Assembly (NCBI RefSeq): GCF_000787575.1
Contig: NW_012236531.1
Location: 187,490 to 251,489, forward strand
Direction: 5' to 3'
Length of the DNA stretch: 64,000 bases
Origin: Acytostelium subglobosum LB1
Lineage: Eukaryota; Evosea; Eumycetozoa; Acytosteliales; Acytosteliaceae
Shown here: positions 56,076-64,000 of the stretch, piece after piece
How the letters are laid out: every line of letters begins with the position of its first letter
Numbering within the stretch: position 1 is the stretch's first letter
Program-made: the position numbers and the translations under genes
Notes under the pieces: model-generated
Told to the model about the DNA's origin: nothing
Seen by the model: the letters and a program-made list of their open reading frames with translations, nothing else
Database searches by the model: none

Positions 56076-57358
56076 TTAGCAAGTGTTACTTATATAAATT
56101 ATTTGTTTATCAGGTTTATAAGCTCGACCAATGCCGAATGCTATGATAGGAGACTTCAGTGATACGCAGACCTTACTTGCACGACGTCGTCCTAGCTCAA
56201 GCATGATTGAGTCCATGTGTCTGGTGTGCAAGGGCAATGGGATGGTGACATTTGATAAGATTAGAGCCAGGTGTCGAACTGGACAGGTGTCATCGGTGAA
56301 CAGGTAGTCCAAGATGGTCTCTTATTCACTTTCGCAGTATTCCTTTGGCAATTCATTGTGTGCAAGGCAAAGGTGTGGAGTGATGGTCGAGGTGAGCTCC
56401 AAAAGGAACTCTGCCCCTCCTCTTCAAGTATGTCACTGTGGTCATGGCCACACTATGGATTCAGGCTTAGATGGAGCGATCCAAGATGGGACTGGCGATC
56501 CAGTTGTCCAAAGAAATCTTTGGCCATACCAACGACATACTGGGCATACCCAGAGCATGTGCCACATTGATCATAGATTGAGAGTGATGTGATGTTGGCA
56601 CATCGTTCAAACAGCTCTTTGGTAATTTGTTCCATCCCTTCGGCATCCTCCACACGACCAACCCAGTAATTACAGCAGCGATTTGGACTCATTACTCTCA
56701 AATCAAGTGTCTTGATCTGATTGTCATTTGGTTGCGGGAGTAGCTCTACCATCCTTTGGAATGGATTGGAGAAGATATGATTGATCACCAGCGAGTGTAT
56801 CGATCGTGGGTCCAGCGCATACTGCTCGTTGGACCAACTGTCCAGCAAACACCGTCTTGATTGCCACTTTGACTTAGCTATTTTGTCGATCAGTGAGTGA
56901 TTGAAATAAAATCCTGATGCAGTTCTTCTTGTGATCCAATGATTATGATGGGTATGATGATGGTGGATTGATTGTCTTTTGAAATTGGTCATCGTACTTT
57001 ATGAACTTACTCCTGTCTTGTCGTACCATTTTCTCTTTAACATTATCATCATCTTGTATTATGATTGATGTAATGTATTTTAAGTTATATAATGAGTACT
57101 TGTTGTTGTTGTTGTCTAGATGTAGTGTAGCATCGTATAGTGAATCAATCATTGATATATCATCGTAATAGTGATTTGTCTTTATAATGATCACATTGTG
57201 TTTGTGAGACGATTCTGATTGTGAATTTATTGTTAGATGCACGCAACAATGAATGAAATGACCAATGATCTTATCCAACGCCTATCCACATCCTCCGATC
57301 CGTTTAACAATCTTATTATTGATCCGAACAACAAGTCGTTCAATACTTGTTTGTCCAT
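56076..57358 (-). pseudogene. Decayed F-box/LRR-like gene
   Basis: Coding-like DNA in several minus-strand frames that together resemble the neighbouring 57429-58895 gene family. A start at 57358 begins MDKQVLNDLLFGSIIRLLNG, an F-box-like helix. The frame changes near 57260 to CCVHLTINSQSES and again near 56990 to FKRQSIHHHH...SGFYFNHSLIDKIAKSK. It stops at 56453 after LHLSLNP and resumes in another frame with FLLELTSTITPHLCLAH. An in-frame TAA follows before ETILDYLFTDDTCPVRHLALIL. At least four disruptions are present, and no intron pattern explains them. It is probably an inactivated duplicate of a dictyostelid F-box/LRR gene; several sequencing errors are a less likely alternative. Confidence 0.65.
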
Positions 57359-57428
57359 GTATGTTGTTATTTGTTTGTTTGTATATTTGTTTGAATGGAA
57401 TCCCTCATTGTAAACAGTGTAATTAAAT

Positions 57429-58895
57429 CTACATTTTATATTTCTTGGAAGACGTACACCTAAGATACCATGTGGACTTGTTCCTGATGGAAGGATGTCG
57501 ATCGATACAATCGCGTAGCTTTGGGAAATTGGGATGTTTGACCAATTTGTTGGACTCAAGTCCTTCAACTTCTGTTTTGGTACCATATATACTATAGTTG
57601 ATGTTGAAAAGGAATTGAAGTCCATTATTGATCTCCAATTGATGAATAAATAGGTCGATGACATTATTGCTGAGAAAACATTCTAGATCCAGTGTAATTG
57701 ATTTTGCTGAGAGAGCATACCCAATGAAGTTGAGAGGTGATGGTAGACCCGGCTGATACTGCTCATCCACGCTACTCCTCCAGTTGAGGTAGGACTTGAT
57801 ATGTTGAACATTGCTCAGTGATGGGAAGAATCCTTTGTCGTTTGCGAGCGAATATTTCCTTAATTTCCGTACTTTCCATTTATCACATATATATGTGAAT
57901 GTAAGTTGTTCAAATGATCGAGTGATTGCTGGTATCACATTGAAAAGAGATAGTGATATCTTGGTGATCTGACACTCGCTTGATTGAAACAGATGGACAA
58001 TTGTGTCACGGTTCAACTCGTGACCAGCAGGCTGAAGAAATCTGAATGTTCGCAAAGTCTTGTTGGCCACAATATATTGGTGGAGTCTGTCCAGGAATGA
58101 TGGACCCTCAACGTACCCCGCCAAACCGTCAATAAGGCATGAGAGATAAAGTGATAATGATCGCAGGTGTACCAGCTTATCAAGCAGCTGTATGAACAGT
58201 GTCGGATGGCCAAGGATCAAACAGGTGTATGTACTACATTCGTTTTCATCTAGATCGATCAATCTAAGCTTGGTTATATTGATGAATGCTGCATTGAAGA
58301 GTACTCTGTCCAGAAGATGATAATGATCATAGTGGCCCGACTCATCTTCATAGAGCATGAGATCAAGATGTGTGATTGATTGTCCGAGATGTCTTGCCGC
58401 GTCTTCGAATCGAACATGATAGGCGTCTTCAAAGGCATCGTATAGGACCAGCCTTCGAAGACTTTGACCAAGACTAGGTTGTGACTTGGTGAGAGGATGT
58501 AGGTAGTCGAGTGAGCCACTGAACCGCTCAAGATGGTCCAACATCTTCCATGTTGTTAATGTACGAGATATTGAGTAATAAAAGAAAAGAATTTCTTGGT
58601 ATGGTGTGATGATGAGTGATCGAATAGGACACTTGAACATCGACCATGAATCAATGTCCTCGCCATGTTCCAGTACATTCTTTTCTTTGTAATCTTGTAG
58701 AATGAGTGTATCATTGAGACATGTCACAATGAATGAGTGCCATGATTTGCAGACGAACAACAATGAGTTCCGACATTGTCTTCTTTCATTATCTTCATAA
58801 TTGCGCAGATTTGAATCTTTCCATATCATTCTTATTATGTACCTTTGTAATATTGTGGTCAGTGTCATTGAATTACTACTAGTATCACTATCCAT
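57429..58895 (-). CDS. F-box-like protein with degenerate leucine-rich region
   Basis: A single exon of 488 residues. The N-terminus (about 10-60) has the F-box-like pattern of a short helix, a charged loop, then NSLLFVCKSWHSFIV, the hallmark 'CKSWHxxI' segment. The remainder has irregular Leu-spaced units (SLRRLVLYDAF, SITHLDLMLYED, LVHLRSLSLYLSC, QITKISLSLFNVI) that suggest a divergent LRR solenoid. I do not recognise a specific family beyond the large dictyostelid F-box/LRR expansion. It probably serves as a ubiquitin-ligase adaptor, but that is inferred. It lies directly upstream, on the same strand, of a decayed relative, consistent with tandem duplication. Confidence 0.7.
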   Translation of the reverse strand: MDSDTSSNSMTLTTILQRYIIRMIWKDSNLRNYEDNERRQCRNSLLFVCKSWHSFIVTCLNDTLILQDYKEKNVLEHGEDIDSWSMFKCPIRSLIITPYQEILFFYYSISRTLTTWKMLDHLERFSGSLDYLHPLTKSQPSLGQSLRRLVLYDAFEDAYHVRFEDAARHLGQSITHLDLMLYEDESGHYDHYHLLDRVLFNAAFINITKLRLIDLDENECSTYTCLILGHPTLFIQLLDKLVHLRSLSLYLSCLIDGLAGYVEGPSFLDRLHQYIVANKTLRTFRFLQPAGHELNRDTIVHLFQSSECQITKISLSLFNVIPAITRSFEQLTFTYICDKWKVRKLRKYSLANDKGFFPSLSNVQHIKSYLNWRSSVDEQYQPGLPSPLNFIGYALSAKSITLDLECFLSNNVIDLFIHQLEINNGLQFLFNINYSIYGTKTEVEGLESNKLVKHPNFPKLRDCIDRHPSIRNKSTWYLRCTSSKKYKM

Positions 58896-59109
58896 TTTAT
58901 TATTATTATTATTATCTGTTTGTAGTTTGAACGAGTGAAGGGAAAAATTGAATATATCGTTTTCTAGATCTTGATTTTCAAAGTTTCAGGAATTGAAACA
59001 AAATGAAGGTTCATTCCCCCATTCATTCATTTGTCAAATACTATTACAATCATAGATACTTATACAAATACATTAAGATATTGATATAGATAAATAGAGA
59101 GTAGAGGAC

Positions 59110-60083
59110 ATGTCATCTACATCACAACAGCCATTTGGTGCTGCATGTATCAATTGTTTGGAGGACTCAATGCAGGTGGTACTAAGAGCAATTGGTCCGA
59201 TATTCGTATTGATGGCAGTAATCTTGATATCATTCATATCATATCAACACTTTACTGTTTTATTATACGATCAGTTACAGATTGAGGGTAATGCATTGGC
59301 TGCATCAATGCATTATGTAATCTCTCTAGTACTTTTATTCAATATTACCTTCAACTATGTGATGACGATCGTCACACCACCAGGTCAATCGCCCAGGGAG
59401 GCCGACTACACTCCCGAGCAACTAGACGCCTTTGATCAAATCAGAGTCATCAAGAAATCAGAGAGCTTCTCAAAGTTCTGCATCAAATGTATGAATGACT
59501 CGCTCACTCGCTCACTCGCGCATTCAATCAATCAAACATTCGTTCTCATTCATTCAATCAAAATATAGGTCGATTACCAAAGACAGAGAGAGCACATCAT
59601 TGTTCATTATGTAATACATGTGTGTTAAGAATGGATCATCATTGCCCTTGGGTCAACAACTGTGTTGGACTGAGGAATCATAGGTACTTCTTCCTCTTTT
59701 TGCTGTATCTCTGGGTGTCATGCTTGTACGTGTGCGCCATGTCCTATCCCTATGTGTTCACATCAAAGTTCATTCCATTTGGCGCGCTGATGACCTTTGT
59801 TCTGACACTGACCGTGTCGCTGGCACTGGGCGGCCTAATGGCCTGGCAGTTCTACCTGCTCATCACCAATCAGACAACAATCGAATTCCTTCACAATCGA
59901 ACTCAAGCGAGACGAGCTAAAGCGCGTGGAGAAGTATACAAGAACCCACACGACAATGGATACTTCAACAACTTCCAAGACTTCTTTGGTGGCCATGGTA
60001 GGAGTTGGTGGATGTTTGCAGTGCCCTCGCTTCAGCCACCCGACAGCTCAAAGAAGAAGGACGATCCAAGCGACATCGTTTAA
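59110..60083 (+). CDS. DHHC protein S-acyltransferase
   Basis: Exons 59110-59488 and 59569-60083; 297 residues. It has four hydrophobic spans: two before the Cys-rich domain (about 27-48 and 67-88) and two after it (about 162-183 and 195-220). The Cys-rich domain begins at the splice junction: C127[11 protein letters not shown]138SLCNTC144VLRMD149HHC152PWVNNCVG, with all zinc-site Cys/His and the DHHC catalytic motif (149-152). Such enzymes attach palmitate to cysteines of membrane proteins in the ER and Golgi. The short N-terminus and four spans fit the ZDHHC16/Pfa4/Swf1-like group. The divergent upstream neighbour is the F-box-like gene, with a 215-bp shared spacer. Confidence 0.94.
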
Positions 60084-60276
60084 GTATGTTTCCATGATTG
60101 ATTGGTTGAATGATTGATTGATCGCTAACATTGTTCATTCTTCAGAAGTAATCATATATAGTTGTATTTGTAAATATATAAAGTTGGCGAAGTATACTTG
60201 CGCGCGCGTTGTAGTCCAAAGAATTAGATCATGGTCCATCAAACGCGAGACATTGACTGAGTCACTGTCCAAGTCC

Positions 60277-61817
60277 TCATTGCTTGATTGTCTTTTTCAG
60301 AGTGAAGCAACGGATGTTCAACACGCGACAGAGTGTAGTGACGACGACGTAGGCAAAGTGGAAGTAGATGGCCATTGTAGCCATGTAGTACACCTGGAGG
60401 AACAATGTCTCTGGTACCAATGCGAACAGGTTGACATATCCCATCAATGACACCAATGGCACAATCAATGGGAACAGAATCAATTGGAATGGGAACAGAT
60501 CATCGTGACAGATTCTAGCCAGAACTATTCTTCCCTGTTTGATTGATTGAGGTGAGTGAGTGGACGGATGGACTGGATAGTATTCAATCACTTACGACAA
60601 GGAATGCAATGATGAATCCAAAGGTACACATATAGATATGTGGATTGTTGTCAAAGACCTTGGATGGCGAATGAGTGGCCCAGAACATTGACAAGTAAAG
60701 GACAAACAGGATTGGAACCAACTGGAGGATTGATCCAACAACACTCTTTGGTCCCTTCTTGATCACAGTGTAAATGCTATTGATTGATCGATTGATGAAT
60801 GAGTGGACGACACATGTTAGTGATTTGGATTAGATTGGACATTGTACATTGTACATACTTGGTGATGATTGTGATGATGGCAGTGACGTTGCTACCGAGG
60901 ATGTTGATGTAGCTGAGTGTAATGGTACCGATGAATGGGAGAGGGATCTCGGTGAACCAGATGGATGGACCAAAGACAAAGCTGATCATGTGACCGAGCA
61001 TCATGAAGATATGACCCTCAGTGACTCCAATGTAGCCAAGCTCCATGACGTCGGTGTGGTACTGCTCCCATTGAGTAAAGTAGAAGGCGGTGAGGATGAT
61101 CATGACGTTGTAGAGCGACGTGGTGTTGGCGCCTGCCTGGATCGACGTGAGGAAGGTGATCACCACGAGGAAGGTAGTGATGGCATCGCAACCATGATCA
61201 AACAGCTCGCCGAGGCCTGACGACGAGTTGGTTCGTCTGGCTTGCTTTCCATCGAGTGCGTCCATTGTCTGATAGATAAAGATACAGAGAGTATGGAACA
61301 AGTAAGTCCACTTTGGTGCCTCTCCCTGGAAGTCTGGAGTGTACCAACATGTTATCAAGTATGATGCAATAATAAAGAAGAATCCAATCAATGTAATCTG
61401 TTCAAAGTGTGAGGGTTAGGGCGAAGGCGAGAGCGAGGGTTAGGTTAGAGTTAGGGCGAGGGTAAGGGTAAGGGTAAGGGCACTCAAGGTAACTTACAAG
61501 GTTGGGTCTGTGATACGTGTCATCATGTCATGTTTGATGAATGATTGATTGAATGATTGATTGAATGATTGATTGAATGATTGATTGAATGATTGAATGA
61601 ATGAATGAATGAATGAGTGAGTATTGATTGAACAAGTGATTGAGTGTCGAGTGATGGATACATACGCCATCCAAATTGGAAGGTATTCGACGGAAGTTCT
61701 CCAGAATGGTTGAAGGAATCGATTTGCAATGATAGAGTTATCAGTGCCATTGTATTTGTATTGTTTGATATTTACAGCACCCTTTGGGCTGACGTATGGT
61801 GCAATTAGTACGCTCAT
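60277..61817 (-). CDS. Choline/ethanolamine phosphotransferase
   Basis: Five exons: 61666-61817, 61498-61507, 60859-61397, 60596-60776 and 60277-60534; 379 residues. Exon 2 is only 10 nt (ACCCAACCTT). It adds PNL and preserves the frame in the conserved LPIWMA-PNL-ITLIGF sequence, so it is real. The CDP-alcohol phosphotransferase motif is complete: D100ALDGKQARRTNSSSGLGELFD121HGCD125. Multiple membrane spans follow. The enzyme joins CDP-choline or CDP-ethanolamine to diacylglycerol, the last step of the Kennedy pathway, in ER or Golgi membranes. Length is near the family's 380-420. The second intron (61398-61497) contains a telomere-like GGGTTA/GGGTAA array. Confidence 0.94.
61410..61481. repeat. 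Telomere-like array inside an intron
   Basis: Degenerate hexamers on the plus strand (GAGGGTTAGGGCGA, GAGGGTTAGGTTAG, then three GGGTAA units) fill most of the 100-bp second intron of the phosphotransferase gene. On the sense strand of the transcript it reads as C-rich CCCTTA/CCCTAA. Confidence 0.9.
61523..61620. repeat. ATTG/AATC tandem repeat in first intron
   Basis: Near-perfect copies of a 16-bp unit (GATTGATTGAATGATT) fill much of the first intron of the phosphotransferase gene, ending in GAAT repeats. On the sense strand these read AATCAATC. Confidence 0.9.
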
Positions 61818-62372
61818 TCTGTCTTGTCTTTATATCTGTCTAAGTAAGTAAGTATCTCAATCCCTAAACCAACTAACTTAACTGAACTGATGTTATCTTA
61901 TGTTGTGTTAAGGACAAGATATTATTAATAATTAATGTTATGGTGATGCTAGAATGAATGAATAAATGAATGAAGAAGGCTATTGATGACGCTTTGAAAA
62001 TTGATTGAAGTTGTAAAGTGACAAGCTGGGTTGTTTTGCTCTTCAATTTATTTGTTTTGTTCTGTTCTGTCATTGGATCGGAATCCGAATGCAAGTGTGT
62101 GTTCCAGATTCAATTCAAACAAAGTCAATGAGTCATTTATCCATTCATTCAACATGATCCTTGGATACCAAGTATAAACTATTAATAACACACCATGTAT
62201 ATTTTATTGATGACGCATTGTTGGGATTTGATTGATCACTTCAAATCACATTTCTTTGAATCTTGGACTTGGTGTTCCAGGGCGCCACCAACTACTTCTA
62301 ATGAGTCTGATGACACTCAGTTGAGAGCCTTTAGACAGGGTAGTCCAAGGGCATGTACTTCTGATGTTGTCA
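61818..62372. other. Intergenic region
   Basis: A 555-bp AT-rich spacer holding the promoter of the phosphotransferase gene. No gene is seen. Confidence 0.45.
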
Positions 62373-63730
62373 TCAAGTCATCTTTCTGGAAGTGAAGGGA
62401 CAACGTTTCATCACAACATGTGTACGTGTTGATTGAAGTTGGAGAAGCTTCTGAACGTTTGAGCTTGATTGCTCGTGGTCTGGTTTGAGGTGGATGTCAA
62501 TGGTCTGGAGCGAGGTGTTCAGGTTGATGGCCGCGACCAGGCGATCGACGTCGTTACTCTCTAGCAGGTCCACATGATGGCAATATTTGGCACTGGATCG
62601 ATGGTTGGCACCAATAATACGTGCAATGTTGTTCAGGTTCGTCAGATTGCAATTGTAAAGATTGAGTTGATCGACGTTGTTGAGCGACTCGATGAGCTCA
62701 TCGCTGTACTCAATGTCTTGGTCATCACGATCGTCTTCGTCCTCCAGACACTCCAAAGCCCAGGTGAAGACTCGTCAGATGTCTGGTCACGGGCGAGAGA
62801 ATGCGTTGGGATGGTGTTGCGAACAACTTCCATCAACCAGTATGTGAGATTGCTCGGGTGCTGAACAATGTGCCGGTAGGGTGCCTTTGACGCCAACTGT
62901 GGATAAAAGTGCTTCAGCTCCAACCCGCACAAAGAAGTAGCGCCCTCAAGGTAGACAATGAGCGATTTGTAGAAGGCGTTGGTATTGTACACCATGCCTG
63001 GTTGATAAGCGATGCCAAGTATGAGGCGCTCAAGATGGCTGAAATGGCGAAGGGCGGAGAAGAATGTAGATGGCGAGCCAAGAACAGCAAATGAGAGGAC
63101 CCCGTGATTATATATATCGTCATCGATCCACAGCACCTTTAGGGAGTCAAAGCAGTTGTGTCTCAATGCGTCCATGAGTTGTCCATAGTGTTCGTCTTTG
63201 TCATGGTCAAGTAGCGCAGTGATCTTGAGGTTCTCGAGGGCTGGGAGACGCGAGGACAGAAGACGCAGGATGTCCAACTCTGAGTCAAAGGTGAGGCCGG
63301 TGGATAGGTCATCGTAGATGACCAAATTGAGGTCTGTCAACCCGGGCATGGAGCGCGGTGGAAGCAGGCCGATCGGCGCGTGCAACGACCACATGCGGTC
63401 CAGGATGAGTCGCCCAAGCCACTGTGAATGTGAAGGTATCAGATGTTCGAGATGATATCCTGCCATATCTAGTTTGATAGTCGCAGGCGTCAGCGACAGC
63501 ACACAGAAAGGAGAGTCGATGAGGCTGTCGACATATTCCTTCAGGGCATCATTCCTCAAGATTAGACGGTTGTTCTTGGACTTGACGATCGAGTGGAAGC
63601 TCCAGCAAACTAGTGCGAGTCGCAAACACTCGAATCTGTGGGCGAATCTTTCCACCTCGTCTAAGTCCCTAGGCATTGGCCAATAGTTGTCGATGACCAA
63701 CCTCCCCAACAGAACAGTAAGCTCGCTCAT
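62373..63730 (-). CDS. F-box/LRR-like protein, frameshifted near its C-terminus
   Basis: The long frame from 63730 encodes MSELTVLLGRLVIDNYW and an F-box-like CLRLALVCWSFHSIVKSK helix, then Leu-spaced units (QWLGRLILDRMW, LTDLNLVIYDD, ALENLKITALLD, SHLERLILGIAY). At about 62757-62770 the good-looking sequence moves to another frame (LECLEDEDDRDDQ, ELIESLNNVDQLNLYNC, then LQTIDIHLKPDHEQ) ending at 62373. The original frame becomes Thr/Ser junk and stops about 40 codons later. A one-base change would join the two parts; a splice site is not apparent. The family is the same broad dictyostelid F-box/LRR group as 57429-58895. Whether it is a functional gene or a fresh pseudogene is unclear. Confidence 0.65.
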
Positions 63731-63796
63731 ATTTTATAAGTTGACTGATGGTATATTGACGATTGATATATATATTTAAAAGATCGAATCAATCAA

Positions 63797-64000
63797 TCAA
63801 TCAATCAACCGGGGACTTACTTGATTCCCGCTAATGCCACGACAAAATACGGCCTGGATCACGTCTGGATCAACTCGTATATGATATTGATGCCGAGTTG
63901 GCACGCCTCCAAGGCCAGGTCCAGAAACCTTAGGCAATAGAATGAATGAATAAACTCCTCGTGGCGGCAACGCTTGTCCGTCCCGCACACAACTCTTCAC
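63797..64000 (-). CDS. Edge-truncated exon
   Basis: An open frame running off the right edge on the minus strand. It reads KSCVRDGQALPPRGVYS, then PKVSGPGLGGVPTR, then VDPDVIQAVFCRGISGNQ, and reaches a GTAAGT donor at about 63823. Another frame (VVCGTDKRCRHEEFIHSFYC, then LRFLDLALEACQLG) is also open for most of its length before a TGA. Its Cys/His/Leu pattern looks more protein-like than the first frame. The true frame and gene cannot be decided without the neighbouring sequence. Confidence 0.35.
   Translation of the reverse strand: MKSCVRDGQALPPRGVYSFILLPKVSGPGLGGVPTRHQYHIRVDPDVIQAVFCRGISGNQVSPRLID

Noticed and set aside
1-64000. Viral, retroelement, CRISPR, rRNA or tRNA features
   Set aside because: I saw no reverse transcriptase, integrase, capsid or transposase motifs, no long terminal repeats, no regularly spaced repeats and no tRNA B-box with a matching cloverleaf. 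A scan with dedicated tools could still find a small RNA gene.

Overview
The window looks like nuclear DNA of a dictyostelid social amoeba. The gene set is diagnostic: a talin ending in a villin headpiece (talB type), coactosin, an SH2-carrying dual-domain kinase (SHK family), a Cdk5 with a PCTAIRE helix, FNIP-repeat and F-box-like proteins, a MEF2-type MADS factor and an animal-type R1R2R3 Myb. Introns are short (about 70-120 bp), AT-rich and GT-AG. Intergenic DNA is very AT-rich, while coding DNA is close to balanced in base composition. That is unlike the very AT-rich D. discoideum and fits a higher-GC lineage such as Acytostelium or its relatives (inference; no rRNA or mitochondrial marker is present). 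I rebuilt splice junctions by eye from GT/AG sites and protein continuity.

Layout. 1-6.4 kb: RNase HII, a membrane-anchored acid lipase and a PA28/REG proteasome activator, all on the minus strand. 8.7-18.0 kb: MEF2-type factor (+) and the large talB gene (-). 18-21.3 kb: sparse DNA with a small coiled-coil gene, a telomere-like array and an orphan ORF. 21.8-28.7 kb: a secreted coiled-coil protein (+), cdk5 (-), and a Myb factor (+) whose assembly contains a frameshift and an N. 30.8-41.9 kb: a CARMIL-like LRR protein (+), an MRH-domain surface protein (+), an SHK kinase (-), a Stm1/SERBP1 ribosome-associated protein (+) and a DCAF-type WD40 protein (-). 42.3-49 kb: a glycosylated type I membrane protein (+), a TMEM230-like protein (-), an unidentified mitochondrial protein (-), a Pro/Ser/Thr-rich protein (-) and a TatD nuclease (+). 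49.3-64 kb: phosphatidylinositol 4-kinase (+), an FNIP-repeat protein (-), coactosin (-), a decayed and an intact F-box-like gene (-), a DHHC acyltransferase (+), a choline/ethanolamine phosphotransferase (-), another F-box/LRR-like gene with a frameshift (-), and an edge-truncated exon (-).

There is no operon logic or biosynthetic cluster here. Several genes share an actin, adhesion and signalling theme (talin, coactosin, CARMIL-like, SHK, PI4K, Cdk5), but they are independent units. I did not find a defence system, viral element, CRISPR array, rRNA or convincing tRNA. The less ordinary signals are: three interstitial telomere-like arrays, one inside an intron; a 10-nt micro-exon in the phosphotransferase gene; a consistent sense-strand CAAT/AATC repeat bias inside introns; an archaeal-looking RNase HII with a mitochondrial-type leader; and several unrecognised secreted or mitochondrial proteins.
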